The translations under genes were made by a program, and so were the position numbers. From positions 38,715 to 102,714 of the forward strand of contig JAEWMH010000191.1 in NCBI GenBank assembly GCA_023393235.1: DNA of 64,000 nt, written 5' to 3'. The notes beneath the pieces are model-generated. The model was not told the origin of the DNA. It made no database searches and saw only the letters and a list, made by a program, of their open reading frames with translations. The stretch is from Bacillota bacterium (GTDB lineage: Bacteria > Bacillota > Bacilli > Paenibacillales > NBRC-103111). Shown in pieces: positions 27,103 through 36,216 of this stretch (the stretch's first letter is position 1; every line of letters starts with the position of its first letter).

Positions 27103-27152
27103 TAAACACAAACAACCAATCCAGCCAGGCCATATCGCCTGCTCCGGATTGG
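27103..27152 (-). terminator. Terminator after the zinc-ribbon gene
   Basis: Long imperfect stem, CCAATCC...CAGGC pairing with GCCTG...GGATTGG around a short loop, followed on the minus strand by TTGTTTGTGTTT. It lies about 28 bp after the zinc-ribbon stop codon. Confidence 0.7.
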
Positions 27153-27179
27153 TCGTCAGCCGCCGTTTGGACCGGCGGA

Positions 27180-27401
27180 TTATCTCAAGACTAGCGCCAG
27201 CACAACGGCCAGCACAAGCAAGATCACAATGGGAAGCCACAGCTTCACGGCCCAGCTCCTTTTCTTGGCTTTCTCTGCATTCGCGGCCGGTGGTGATGCT
27301 CCTCCGGCTTTTGTCACAACTGTTCCGCAATACCGGCAAGACAATGACCCTTCCGGTATCCTTTCCTTGCATTGCGAACAAATGATCTCCATGGCGCGCA
27401 T
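27180..27401 (-). CDS. Small zinc-ribbon membrane protein
   Basis: Protein of about 73 residues with a zinc-ribbon knuckle pair (ICSQC and SCRYC, spaced 12 residues) at the N-terminus, an Ala/Lys linker and one C-terminal membrane helix (LWLPIVILLVLAVVLALVL). Proteins of this tail-anchored zinc_ribbon_2 plan are common in Firmicutes and mostly uncharacterised. AAAGGA precedes the start. GTG at 27404 and ATG at 27392 are alternative starts. No operon partner. Confidence 0.75.
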   Translation of the reverse strand: MRAMEIICSQCKERIPEGSLSCRYCGTVVTKAGGASPPAANAEKAKKRSWAVKLWLPIVILLVLAVVLALVLR

Positions 27402-27478
27402 CACTCACATTCCTTTAAATTGGGAAGGCATTGGTAATGTATGCGCTTGCGGAGGACATCCATTAATATCAACTTGGT

Positions 27479-27499
27479 ATGGGACGAACAATGTCCCAT
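27479..27499. promoter_or_regulatory. Inverted repeat upstream of the ClC gene
   Basis: Perfect 7-bp arms ATGGGAC / GTCCCAT with a 7-base spacer, about 65 bp upstream of a plausible ClC promoter (TTTAAC 27541-27546, 17 bp, TATACT 27564-27569). No T-tail, so it is more likely a protein-binding site than a terminator, but no regulator is identified. Confidence 0.3.
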
Positions 27500-27540
27500 C
27501 TATTAGTCAATGGATTACATTTCGCGCAGCAAATCCTTTC

Positions 27541-27569
27541 TTTAACCCGCCCCTCTCTTTTGGTATACT
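27541..27569 (+). promoter_or_regulatory. Candidate promoter of the ClC channel gene
   Basis: TTTAAC, a 17-base spacer and TATACT, 69 bp before the ATG. The -10 box matches consensus in five of six positions and the -35 is weak. Confidence 0.45.
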
Positions 27570-27638
27570 GGGTAAATATTCAATCCCGGATCAACCGTCA
27601 TCATTTATTGATCCCTTTGGAAGGAACCGTGAACGGAA

Positions 27639-28973
27639 ATGATGCAGCTGTTTCAGAACGCACAATCGCAAAAATTAAAACCCGCTGCCATGCTGGGCTC
27701 CTGGTGGCAATGGCTGCTTCTTGGGAGCGGAGTGGGCCTTTTGTCTGGCACCGCCTCCGCTTTTTTTCTGACGGCCTTAAGTTATGTAACCGATATGCGG
27801 CTCCGTCATGGGTGGCTGCTTTTCCTGCTTCCCTTGGGCGGGGCGTTGGTCAGCTATCTCTATCTGAAGGTGGGCAAAACCAGCGGCAAAGGCAATAATC
27901 TGATCCTAGAGCAAATCCACAACGGCCAGGAAGCTGTTCTGCTGCGGATGGCGCCTCTGGTACTGGCCGGCACGCTCATTACCCATCTCTTCGGCGGCTC
28001 AGCCGGACGAGAGGGGACGGCCGTGCAGATGGGCGGCAGCTTAGCCGACGGTTTCGGGCGGCTCCTGCGGGTATCTCCCGCTACCCGGAGGATTCTTCTG
28101 ATCTGCGGAATCAGCGGAGGCTTTGGCTCCGTTTTCGGCACACCGTTGGCCGGAACCGTCTTCAGCCTGGAGGTGCTGGCTATTGGCTTCATCTCCCATG
28201 AGGCGCTGCTTCCCGCCTTTGTGGCCAGCCTGGTGGGCCATCTGACCACCACAGCTCTCTGGGGGGTGCCCCATCTGCATTACAGCATGGGCGCGGTCCC
28301 GGAGCTTACCTTGGCGGTGGCCGGTAAGGTTGTTGCTGCGGCGGTCATATTCGGTCTGGTGAGCCTGATATTTAGTGAACTTACGCATTTTCTCAAAAAA
28401 TGGTCCGCCCGCCTTCTCATCAACCCCATGCTGAAAAGCTTCGTCGGCGGTATCGCCGTCATTATTCTGGTATATGCAGTTGGCACCCGGGATTACCTCG
28501 GACTGGGTATCCCGCTGATTCAGGATGCCTTCAGCGGCGGTGCAGCGCTCTTTGCCTTTGCCTGGAAGCTGCTGTTTACCGCTGTCACCCTGGGCACCGG
28601 CTTCCAAGGGGGCGAGGTGACCCCATTGTTCGCCATTGGGGCCACCTTGGGCCAAAGCCTGTCCGGGCTCCTGCAGCTGCCTGCTCCGTTTTTGGCAGGA
28701 CTGGGCTTTATCGCCGTATTCTGCGGAGCTGCCAATACGCCCATCGCTTGCTTTATTATGGGCATCGAGCTGTTCGGCTCACAGGGCGCCTTGTATATGT
28801 TCATGGCCTGCCTGATCAGTTATCTGGTGTCGGGCCATACGGGGATTTATACCTCCCAGCGTGTCGGCAGCGCCAAATTTCCTTTGGAGCTGACACCCGG
28901 CGCTACCTTGGGCCAGCTGAACGGGATGCTTTCTGCTGGAAAACGGGACAAAAATAATAAACGGGAACAGTGA
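27639..28973 (+). CDS. Voltage-gated chloride channel (ClC) family protein
   Basis: Integral membrane protein of 444 residues with about 10-12 helices and no C-terminal CBS domains. The ClC filter motifs are visible: GGSAGREGTAVQMG with the gating glutamate in GREG, the paired segment GGFGSVFGTPLAGTVFSLEV, and GTGFQGGEVTPLFAIGATLG, the counterpart of the G-x-F-x-P motif. The usual GSGIP motif is replaced by GKGNN, so this belongs to the divergent YfeO/EriC-like fluoride or chloride group and not the classical ClC exchangers. It stands alone with its own terminator. Ion selectivity cannot be stated from these residues. Confidence 0.87.
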   Translation: MMQLFQNAQSQKLKPAAMLGSWWQWLLLGSGVGLLSGTASAFFLTALSYVTDMRLRHGWLLFLLPLGGALVSYLYLKVGKTSGKGNNLILEQIHNGQEAVLLRMAPLVLAGTLITHLFGGSAGREGTAVQMGGSLADGFGRLLRVSPATRRILLICGISGGFGSVFGTPLAGTVFSLEVLAIGFISHEALLPAFVASLVGHLTTTALWGVPHLHYSMGAVPELTLAVAGKVVAAAVIFGLVSLIFSELTHFLKKWSARLLINPMLKSFVGGIAVIILVYAVGTRDYLGLGIPLIQDAFSGGAALFAFAWKLLFTAVTLGTGFQGGEVTPLFAIGATLGQSLSGLLQLPAPFLAGLGFIAVFCGAANTPIACFIMGIELFGSQGALYMFMACLISYLVSGHTGIYTSQRVGSAKFPLELTPGATLGQLNGMLSAGKRDKNNKREQ

Positions 28974-29000
28974 CCCTCCCACAACCGATATCAAAACCAA

Positions 29001-29041
29001 AAAAGAAGCAAGTCTCCGTTGCGGGGGATTTGCTTCTTTTA
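29001..29041. terminator. Bidirectional terminator between ClC and MerR-fusion genes
   Basis: AAAAGAAGCAA / TTGCTTCTTTT stem around an inner CTCC/GGGG helix, with T-runs on both strands, in the 105 bp between the two converging genes. Confidence 0.85.
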
Positions 29042-29078
29042 TGTAGGAATTGTACGTACCAAACAATTGCACGATTGC

Positions 29079-31754
29079 TTAAGGATTAAAATAACTTCTG
29101 TTTTCGTTCAGAATCTCGGTCACACGGGACATACAGCCGGCACACTCACGGATCTTGCCCGAAATGGCTTTCCGTTTTTCAATATGAGTTAATGCCTCCA
29201 GCGTCACATTAAAACCGCCGCCAAGGGATTCCAAACACTCACCTTGGTGGCGGGTCTGGCCATCGCTTCCGTTCCATAACACAGCCAGCTGCTTGTATTG
29301 TTGGATGATCTCTGCAATAAAGGTCATATCCGGGTTTTTCTCCAAGGCCCTTTCAAGAAACCTGCGGCAGCTGCCATTGGTTGCAAGATTGCATACATAA
29401 ATTTTGTACATGGCCCAATCATCAAATGCTTCGGGTTTCATCCCTTCAAACCGGCCATTCTCAATCTCATCCGCCCACAAACGGAATGCTTCGGCACCGA
29501 AGCAGAATTCCTTGGTTTGGATAGTCAGAAGACGTGGCATATCCTTGATGACATCGCGGTAAATATGGGCAAGCACCGGTTGATTCTGCTTTTCGCCAAC
29601 AAAACACCATCCAAACCCAAGCAGGTCTGTCCACTCATTGGATTCCGCTCCAAAACGCTCTGGGGAGGCAAAAACCTTATCAAAGGGAATACGCTCAGGT
29701 TCAGGCTTATCTGCCGTCAGATAAAGCAGGGTTTTGCCATAATCCTCGTAGCCGACAAAAACGCCCCATTCATAAAAATACCGGATCACAGGTTTGCCCT
29801 TGTCAATATACGCCATCAGCGTTTGCAGATACATGTCCGGATTTGACCTTACATCCTTCTGGGAGACGAACGTGCTGGCATATCCGCATGCAGCAAATAC
29901 ACCCTCGATGAACCTCCCTTTTTTCCCGCTGCCCACCTGATAGTCCGTTGCGCCATCCCCCCGGAAACGGTCGCGGGCATAAACCTGAGCCAAATTATCC
30001 CCCGTCAGCCCGGAAAAAAACCAGTAATCGTAATCGGGTTCTCCAAGACACTCCATCACATACCGCGCACAACCGTTAAACCAATAGTTCTCCCCGTAAT
30101 GCATGGTGATCAGCGGATGGATGTTGGGCAAAAGATTGTTGCTTTGTTTCGTAATCATGGCAAGCTCTCCTCCTTTTATTTTCGGTTTAAAGGCATGCTT
30201 CAGCTGCGATACCTGGACCTTGCGGAAATACCGTTTCCCGTTGCCGTTTGAGCCGAGGATTACAGGATAAGCCGGCTGCATTGGCAGATCCGTTGCCATG
30301 TAGGGAAAATCCACACCGCAATACCTTGTTTCGCCGTTGATTATCACAGCAAAATGCTTTTCGCCGATGATCCATGTCACACAATTGTATACATCCGGAT
30401 GGATGCGGCCCAACTGCGGAAAAACATAATAATCCCCAAAAACCGGCTGATTGAAGCTTATGGCCTGTTTGGAGAGCCCGCTTTCGGAGTTGTTCTCCAT
30501 ATTGATGCCGTATACATGGTTACCGTGAAGGAAGCGGATGCTTCCTTCATCACTTCCGTGAGCAAACCGGCTGCTCGCTTCATCGACACGGAATTCGATA
30601 TCGACACGGAAGGGAATTCTGACCTCAACCCCCGTGGATAAGAGGCGTTTATCAATAAAGGCGATGTACTCCGCTTCTCCCCATTCGGTAATACGGTAAT
30701 GCGGGTTAAGAATCGGGAGCAATTGATCCATTGGAATGTCCCGCTCCCACAAAGCCGGGTTTGCCAATTCAATCTCGGACAGTGAAATATGCTCCGCCCG
30801 ACGGTTGGGGACGTAAAGCGCAGCGTTCGGCACCCGGCTTTTGACAGGCAAGAACAAATCGACCTTCTCCCTTTGGGCATCCGGAGAAATCACGGATTCG
30901 ACAAGGGGCTCCTGCCGCAGTTTTCCATCATGGGTGTAGTCCACTTCATAATAGGCGTTGCCGTCGAAATAGCGGATCATTCCCTTGAAGGCTGTGTTCA
31001 CATCATCATCCAGGTATACGCTTCCAACTGCAAAGAGCCCCCCGTGAAATATGTAGTCCCTATAAGGACCGTCATTGACGAAGCTTTCGGGAATGGTACG
31101 GATCACAATGGTTTGGTACGTATCATCCTGATATTCAAAGAGCATATGCTGTCCGGGCTTTGCTGCCGGAATGCCCTTTTGGATCAGCCAATCCCAGAAA
31201 CCGTCAACCTCGGAAATCGTGGATTCTTTATGTAGAGAAGACACAACCCGCATAGGCTTCAATTCTACAATCCGCACATCAACCGGTTTTTCAAGCCGTT
31301 CACTGACATCGGACAATTGCTCATAGGTTACGGTACTTTTTTCTACGTGCTTCAGTTGTTTGTCCATTTCCTCATACAACAGCGGCAGGACAGATATTTG
31401 CTTAATCCCGTTTCGTATCATGGTTTGCAAAAATTCGTTGACAATCCGTTTGAGCTCAGAGAGTGCTATCACTTCCTCTTCAATCGCTTTGATCCGATTC
31501 ACAAACGTCTCTACAATTACACCCATGTCCTGGCTTTGATATATGCGCAAAATGTCCTTAATGGGTATCTGCAGCTTGCGCAGAATTAATATCTGTTTGA
31601 GACGCTCCACGGCCTCTGGCGCATAGAACCTGTATTTCTCGTTTTCCGGGCGCACACTTTCGATTAGACCGGCCTGCTCGTAATAACGCAGTGTGCGGGA
31701 CGAAAGCCCCAGCTCTTGGGACAGTTGGGTGATCTTGACCAGCTCCATGCTCAT
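29079..31754 (-). CDS. MerR-family regulator fused to a large sensory region and a C39-like domain
   Basis: Protein of 891 residues, far beyond the 120-300 of ordinary MerR proteins. Residues about 5-75 are a MerR DNA-binding domain (ITQLSQELGLSSRTLRYYEQ) followed by a coiled coil to about 130. Residues about 160-300 resemble a GyrI-like effector domain, and 300-525 are beta-rich with no family I recognise. From Met533 a further 360-residue region (MHYGENYWFNGCARYVMECL, then DYDYWFFSGLTGDN) recalls C39/BtrH-like cysteine-containing folds; Cys in FNGC would be the candidate nucleophile. Met533 is preceded by AAAGGAGGAGAG, a near-perfect internal ribosome site, so the last 360 residues may also be made alone. 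GGGGAGGTGAA precedes the first ATG (ATG at 31748 is an alternative). Confidence 0.75.
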   Translation of the reverse strand: MSMELVKITQLSQELGLSSRTLRYYEQAGLIESVRPENEKYRFYAPEAVERLKQILILRKLQIPIKDILRIYQSQDMGVIVETFVNRIKAIEEEVIALSELKRIVNEFLQTMIRNGIKQISVLPLLYEEMDKQLKHVEKSTVTYEQLSDVSERLEKPVDVRIVELKPMRVVSSLHKESTISEVDGFWDWLIQKGIPAAKPGQHMLFEYQDDTYQTIVIRTIPESFVNDGPYRDYIFHGGLFAVGSVYLDDDVNTAFKGMIRYFDGNAYYEVDYTHDGKLRQEPLVESVISPDAQREKVDLFLPVKSRVPNAALYVPNRRAEHISLSEIELANPALWERDIPMDQLLPILNPHYRITEWGEAEYIAFIDKRLLSTGVEVRIPFRVDIEFRVDEASSRFAHGSDEGSIRFLHGNHVYGINMENNSESGLSKQAISFNQPVFGDYYVFPQLGRIHPDVYNCVTWIIGEKHFAVIINGETRYCGVDFPYMATDLPMQPAYPVILGSNGNGKRYFRKVQVSQLKHAFKPKIKGGELAMITKQSNNLLPNIHPLITMHYGENYWFNGCARYVMECLGEPDYDYWFFSGLTGDNLAQVYARDRFRGDGATDYQVGSGKKGRFIEGVFAACGYASTFVSQKDVRSNPDMYLQTLMAYIDKGKPVIRYFYEWGVFVGYEDYGKTLLYLTADKPEPERIPFDKVFASPERFGAESNEWTDLLGFGWCFVGEKQNQPVLAHIYRDVIKDMPRLLTIQTKEFCFGAEAFRLWADEIENGRFEGMKPEAFDDWAMYKIYVCNLATNGSCRRFLERALEKNPDMTFIAEIIQQYKQLAVLWNGSDGQTRHQGECLESLGGGFNVTLEALTHIEKRKAISGKIRECAGCMSRVTEILNENRSYFNP

Positions 31755-31775
31755 TTCACCTCCCCGATAATCAAA

Positions 31776-31806
31776 ATAGTACCACTTGACGCAGCGTCAA
31801 AGTCAA
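31776..31806 (-). promoter_or_regulatory. MerR-type promoter with operator in a 19-bp spacer
   Basis: On the minus strand: -35 TTGACT (31806-31801), a 19-base spacer, and -10 TACTAT (31781-31776). A perfect 7-bp palindrome TTGACGC / GCGTCAA with a single central base (31786-31800) fills the spacer next to the -35 box. An elongated spacer with a dyad inside is the hallmark of promoters activated by MerR proteins through DNA untwisting. It lies 21 bp before the MerR-fusion gene, so autoregulation is very likely. Confidence 0.85.
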
Positions 31807-31825
31807 TGGATATTTCCGCATACAA

Positions 31826-31854
31826 AGACAGACAGCAATAGCTGCTGCCTGTCT
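31826..31854 (-). terminator. Hairpin after the GNAT gene
   Basis: 12-bp near-perfect stem (AGACAGACAGCA / TGCTGCCTGTCT) with a 5-base loop between the GNAT stop codon and the MerR-type promoter. The T-tail is short on the minus strand (TTTG), so termination may be partial. Confidence 0.5.
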
Positions 31855-31887
31855 ACATTTTTGTTGGATGTTCCTATGGACATATGC

Positions 31888-32724
31888 TTACATGGGCAAC
31901 CGGTAATATGGAAGTGTCACAGTGGGTACAAAACCTAATTTTTGTGCCAGGCGGTATGAGGCATCGTTCTCCCGACGGCAGGACCAGACGGGCTCCAAGC
32001 CGTGCTCCAGGCAATAATCGATCAGCGCCGAGCAGACCGCAAAGGCATAACCCTTGCCGCGGAAACCCTCCGAGGCTTCAATGCCAATCTCCAGCTTTGT
32101 CTCGTTGCGGAAAGCGGAGAAGGCCGTTGCCGCCGGCTCGCCGCCGTTCAACGCCGTGAAGCCGACTCCCTCGTTCACAAACTGCTCCTCATTCCTGAAA
32201 TAAAAGCGGGGCACAACCGCCCCCGGCTGCCTGTGGAACAGTTCTCCGGTGGTCCGCACGATGTCGTGCTCCCGGTGCAGGTGGGTTTGTTTGGACGCTT
32301 CATGCTTGGCGGGATCAAAACGGAAGTTGACCCGGGTATTTTTCCAGATGGCCTGATCCCCATCCTCCGGCAGTCCGGCTTCCACCAAGGACGCATGATG
32401 GGCCTGCATAACCGAACCTATCACTGGGTCCCATCCGGCCCCCGGCTCCGTCTGAAGCCACTCCGCCTTGGAACGGCTGCCATCCGCGTTGGTCAAACGT
32501 TTGGCCAGGCCTGCCTCAAAGTCGCTGCTGCCCGTCTTTCCGAACAACAGCGCCATCCCGTAAGGATGCGCCACATAAAAGGCCTCCGGTTCCGTTACCC
32601 GGTCCCCGTAAACCTCCCCGTCCACACATTCCCGAAGCACACTCTGCACGAACATCGTGTTAATGGACAGACGGCGGAGCGCCTCCTCCGCCTTCCCATA
32701 ATCCTTGCTTGCCAATCTGATCAC
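31888..32724 (-). CDS. GNAT-family N-acetyltransferase
   Basis: Protein of 278 residues. The C-terminal third carries the acetyl-CoA-binding signature of the GNAT fold (EGFRGKGYAFAVCSALIDYC, then RRENDASYRLAQKLGF), and the whole protein matches the longer PF12746-like GNAT_acetyltran group of Firmicutes, in which the N-terminal half is also GNAT-like but degenerate. I choose the GTG at 32724 because GGGAGG lies nine bases upstream. The TTG codons at 32733 and 32730 are too close to it. It is unlinked to an obvious operon. The acceptor substrate is unknown. Confidence 0.82.
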   Translation of the reverse strand: MIRLASKDYGKAEEALRRLSINTMFVQSVLRECVDGEVYGDRVTEPEAFYVAHPYGMALLFGKTGSSDFEAGLAKRLTNADGSRSKAEWLQTEPGAGWDPVIGSVMQAHHASLVEAGLPEDGDQAIWKNTRVNFRFDPAKHEASKQTHLHREHDIVRTTGELFHRQPGAVVPRFYFRNEEQFVNEGVGFTALNGGEPAATAFSAFRNETKLEIGIEASEGFRGKGYAFAVCSALIDYCLEHGLEPVWSCRRENDASYRLAQKLGFVPTVTLPYYRLPM

Positions 32725-32800
32725 CGACAACAACCTCCCGCCACCGATTCTATCTATTTTCTCATTGATTAGCTATTTTACAGCTTCCCAAAATGGAAGT

Positions 32801-35800
32801 CTACTCCAATTTTAGCCGCAGCATATCCGTCCCTACGGCAAACTCCTCCATCCCATCCTCCCGGGCATACCGGATGCCGGACAGCAGGACATTCTCCCGC
32901 AGCACCCCCTCAAAATGCTCCAGGGCCAAAGACAGCTCCGGGCCGGCATCCAGCACCAAAAGCACTCTTTTGTCAATGGGAAGCTCCAGCTTCTTGCGGT
33001 AATCCTGGATAATCCGCACCACCTCCCGAACCAGGCCTTCTTCGATCAGCTCTGCGGTCAGCGCCGTATCCAGCGCCGCGGTAATGCCATAGCCGGATGC
33101 GGAGGCTAAGCCGTCTTTTGCTTTCTTTTCTACGAGCAGCTCCTCCAGGGAGATTCGGACCGTCTTCTCCTCCAACATCACCTCAACAAAACCCTCCTTC
33201 AAAGCTTGACGTGCCTCGTTTCCTGCCAATGTCTTCAAGGTCTGCTGAATGGGCCCCACCAGTGGTCCATAGGTTCTGCCTGCCAGCTTGAGGTTCAGCT
33301 TGAAGGACAGATCCACCATTTCGGCATCCTCCTCCAAAACCTGAATATCCTTCACGTTGATCTCTTCTTGGATGATGGCGCCGAATCTCTCCACGGACAA
33401 GGGCTGTTCCATTACGAGAAGCAGGCGGGACAAGGGCTGCCTGGTTTTGAGCCCCGTTTCATTGCGGATATTGCGGGCCAGCTCCACCACCTGCCGCACC
33501 GTTTCCATTTGCTGCTCCAGCAGGGGATCGGACAGACTGGCGTCGCCGCGGGGATAATCCGCCAGATGAATGCTTCCTTCCCCGCCCAGATTTCCGTACA
33601 GCTCCTCGGCCAAAAATGGCATGTAGGGAGCCGTCATCCGGGCCAGCGTCAGCAGCACCTGCCGCAGGGTCTGATAGGCCTCCAGCTTATCCTCTGGAAG
33701 GCCCTCCGCCCAGAAACGCTCCCGGGAGCGGCGCAGATACCAGTTGCTCAGCTCATCCACGAAGGCTTCGATCAGCCGGGCGGGATTAAGGAAATCGTTG
33801 GCCTCCAGCCCTTTTTCCACCTGAAGCAGCAGGGTATTCAGCCGGGAGAGGATCCACCGGTCCAAATCATGCTGCGGCCGCTTCACCGGATATGCCTCCG
33901 GCTGGTAGCCGTCGATGGAGGCGTACAGGGCATAGAAGGCATGGACATTCTGAATGGTATCCACCACCTTGGACTTGGCGTCTGCTACGATCTGGCGGGA
34001 GAAGCGTTTGCTGCTCCACGGCGCGCTGTCGGACAGGAATGCCCAGCGGAAGGCATCGGCCCCGTATTCCTCGATGATTTCCCACGGATCGATGACATTG
34101 CCCTTGCTTTTGGACATCTTCAATCCGTTCTCATCCAACACATGTCCGGTGGAAATTACCGCTTTGTAAGGCGCCTGGCCGTTGTACAGCGTAGAGATGG
34201 CCAGGAGGCTGAAGAACCAGCCCCGGGTTTGGTCAATTCCCTCGCAGATCATGTCGGCGGGATATTGCTCCCGGAAGGTTTCCCCGTCGCCGAACGGATA
34301 ATGATACTGGGCAAAAGGCATGGACCCGCTGTCAAACCAGACATCAATCACCTCGGAGGTCCTCTCCATCTGGCCGCAGCAGGAGCAGCGCAGCTTGATG
34401 CCGTCCACATAGGGCTTGTGCAGCTCCAGCTCCTCCGGCACAGGGCCTGCAGCCCATTCCCGGAGCTCCTGGCGGCTGCCCGGCGCCAATTCCTTGCCGC
34501 AGTCCGGGCACACCCACACATTCAGCGGCGTTCCCCAATACCGGTTGCGGCTGATATTCCAATCCACCAGCTCCTCCAGGAAACGCCCGAAGCGTCCCTC
34601 CTTCAGGTGGCCGGGATACCATTCGATGCGGCTGTTATTCTCGATCAGCTGCTCCTTCACCGACGTGGTCCTGATAAACCAGCTTTCGGTGGCGTAATAG
34701 AGCAAGGGAGATTTGCAGCGCCAGCAGAAGGGATAGCTGTGCTCGTAGCGCTCCTTGGCATAGAGCAGCCCTTTCTCGGCCAGATAACGCACCACATCCA
34801 CATCGCAATCCTTCACAAAACGCCCCTGGAATTCCTGCACCTGTGCCGTATACCGTCCGGCCGTATCCACTACATTGTGAAAGTCCAGCCCATGCTTCTG
34901 GACCGTCCTGTAATCCTCCTCGCCATGAGCTGGGGCAGTATGCACAATCCCGGTACCGCTGGTATCACTGACATACTCCGCGTCCACCACACGGAAGCCG
35001 TTTGCTCCTTTGATGCTGTCAAAAGGGGGCTCATAGATCAAGCCTACCAGCTCTGCACCCTTTTTCACGGAGAGAATCTCATAATCTGTCTTCAGCACCT
35101 CTTCCACCAGATTCAAGGCGACCACGTAGGTTTCCCCCTGCTGGCGGGCCAGAGCATAATCCATGTCCTTATTTACGGCGAGAGCGATATTTCCGGGCAG
35201 CGTCCAAGGGGTGGTGGTCCAGGCCAGGAATACCAGTCCGTTCTCCTTGCTGGGAAACTTCACGGTGGCGCTCAAGTCCTTAACGTCCTCATACCCCTGG
35301 GCAACCTCGTGGGAGCTGAGTGTCGTCTGGCAGCAGGGGCAATACGGGCTTACCCGGTGACCCTTATAAAGCAGGCCTTTCTTATGGATGGTGGACAACA
35401 GATGCCAGACGCTTTCGATGTAATCGTTATTCAGGGTTACGTAGGGATGATCCAGGTCCGTCCAGTAAGCGATGGCCTCCGTCAGCTCCCGCCATTGGCG
35501 CTCGTATTCGAAAACGCTGGCTTTGCAGTCCTCCACAAATTGGGCGACGCCGTACATCTCAATCTCCTGCTTGCCGGAGATGCCCAGCTGCTTCTGGACT
35601 CCAAGCTCCACAGGCAGCCCATGAGTGTCCCAGCCTGCCTTGCGGATGACCTGGTAACCGGACATGGTTTTGTACCGGCCGATAAAATCCTTGATTACAC
35701 GTCCCAGCACATGCCCGATATGGGGCTTGCCGTTAGCGGTAGGCGGTCCTTCGTAGAACACGAACCGGGGGCTGCCCTGCCGGTTGGTGATGGATTGGCG

Positions 35801-35881
35801 GAATGTATCCTCCTTCTGCCATTGCGCCAGCACCCGTTGTTCCCGTTGCCGGGCCTTTTCCTTCACATCGACGGTTTTCAC
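32801..35881 (-). CDS. ileS: Isoleucyl-tRNA synthetase, IleRS2 (eukaryote-like) type
   Basis: Class I synthetase of 1026 residues that charges tRNA-Ile. HIGH is at residues 54-57 (GKPHIGHVLG) and KMSKS at about 589-593 (LKMSKSKGN). The editing domain is visible at AWTTTPWTLPGN and DTSGTGIVHTAPAHGEEDY. The start region (PPTANG, YKTMSGYQVIRKAGWDTHGL) and the lack of the C-terminal zinc cluster found in IleRS1 place it with the IleRS2 group, which includes mupirocin-resistant enzymes such as MupA. It stands alone downstream of a T-box leader. Many Bacilli with IleRS2 also keep a housekeeping IleRS1; none is in this window. Confidence 0.95.
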   Translation of the reverse strand: MKTVDVKEKARQREQRVLAQWQKEDTFRQSITNRQGSPRFVFYEGPPTANGKPHIGHVLGRVIKDFIGRYKTMSGYQVIRKAGWDTHGLPVELGVQKQLGISGKQEIEMYGVAQFVEDCKASVFEYERQWRELTEAIAYWTDLDHPYVTLNNDYIESVWHLLSTIHKKGLLYKGHRVSPYCPCCQTTLSSHEVAQGYEDVKDLSATVKFPSKENGLVFLAWTTTPWTLPGNIALAVNKDMDYALARQQGETYVVALNLVEEVLKTDYEILSVKKGAELVGLIYEPPFDSIKGANGFRVVDAEYVSDTSGTGIVHTAPAHGEEDYRTVQKHGLDFHNVVDTAGRYTAQVQEFQGRFVKDCDVDVVRYLAEKGLLYAKERYEHSYPFCWRCKSPLLYYATESWFIRTTSVKEQLIENNSRIEWYPGHLKEGRFGRFLEELVDWNISRNRYWGTPLNVWVCPDCGKELAPGSRQELREWAAGPVPEELELHKPYVDGIKLRCSCCGQMERTSEVIDVWFDSGSMPFAQYHYPFGDGETFREQYPADMICEGIDQTRGWFFSLLAISTLYNGQAPYKAVISTGHVLDENGLKMSKSKGNVIDPWEIIEEYGADAFRWAFLSDSAPWSSKRFSRQIVADAKSKVVDTIQNVHAFYALYASIDGYQPEAYPVKRPQHDLDRWILSRLNTLLLQVEKGLEANDFLNPARLIEAFVDELSNWYLRRSRERFWAEGLPEDKLEAYQTLRQVLLTLARMTAPYMPFLAEELYGNLGGEGSIHLADYPRGDASLSDPLLEQQMETVRQVVELARNIRNETGLKTRQPLSRLLLVMEQPLSVERFGAIIQEEINVKDIQVLEEDAEMVDLSFKLNLKLAGRTYGPLVGPIQQTLKTLAGNEARQALKEGFVEVMLEEKTVRISLEELLVEKKAKDGLASASGYGITAALDTALTAELIEEGLVREVVRIIQDYRKKLELPIDKRVLLVLDAGPELSLALEHFEGVLRENVLLSGIRYAREDGMEEFAVGTDMLRLKLE

Positions 35882-35922
35882 TGTTTGCTCATCCTCTCTT
35901 TTCCTTTTTCCTGCCGAAAAAC

Positions 35923-36209
35923 AAAAAAATCCCGTCCCCTAAGGGACGAGATTGCTCTCGCGCTACCACCCTCGTTCCGCTGGCATCAAAAGCCCGTGCG
36001 GCGCTGTTCCGGCGTACGTGTTCATACGCGGCCCTTGTAACGGCGGGGATTCCGGGTCGGCTTACTTTCGTTCAGCCTTCCTTCTCGGAGAGGATATTCG
36101 GCTGTTTCCTGAACGTTGGCTTTCAGCGCGGGGCCAACTCTCTGGGGATCAGACAACAGCTTATTTGTTCTCGTCAGCGAATTTGAATGTAAGTTGAAAC
36201 ATATTGATT
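35923..36209 (-). ncRNA. T-box riboswitch leader of ileS (Ile specifier)
   Basis: On the minus strand the conserved T-box sequence AGGGTGGTAGCGCG is at 35972-35959 (consensus has C where the tenth base is G). It is followed by a terminator, CTCGTCCC / GGGACGGG with seven T (to 35923), that competes with the antiterminator. TGGT in the bulge is complementary to the ACCA end of tRNA-Ile. Upstream are the stem I landmarks: GACGA, the AGAGAG(T)TGG segment and, on the 3' side, GAATATCC, where ATC reads as an isoleucine specifier codon. Uncharged tRNA-Ile would allow read-through into ileS. Confidence 0.9.
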
Positions 36210-36216
36210 ATTGCCA

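Noticed and set aside
33206..36040. 944-codon open frame on the plus strand opposite ileS
   Set aside because: It mirrors the GC-rich ileS coding strand codon by codon, has no domain I recognise and extends through the T-box leader. It is a shadow frame.
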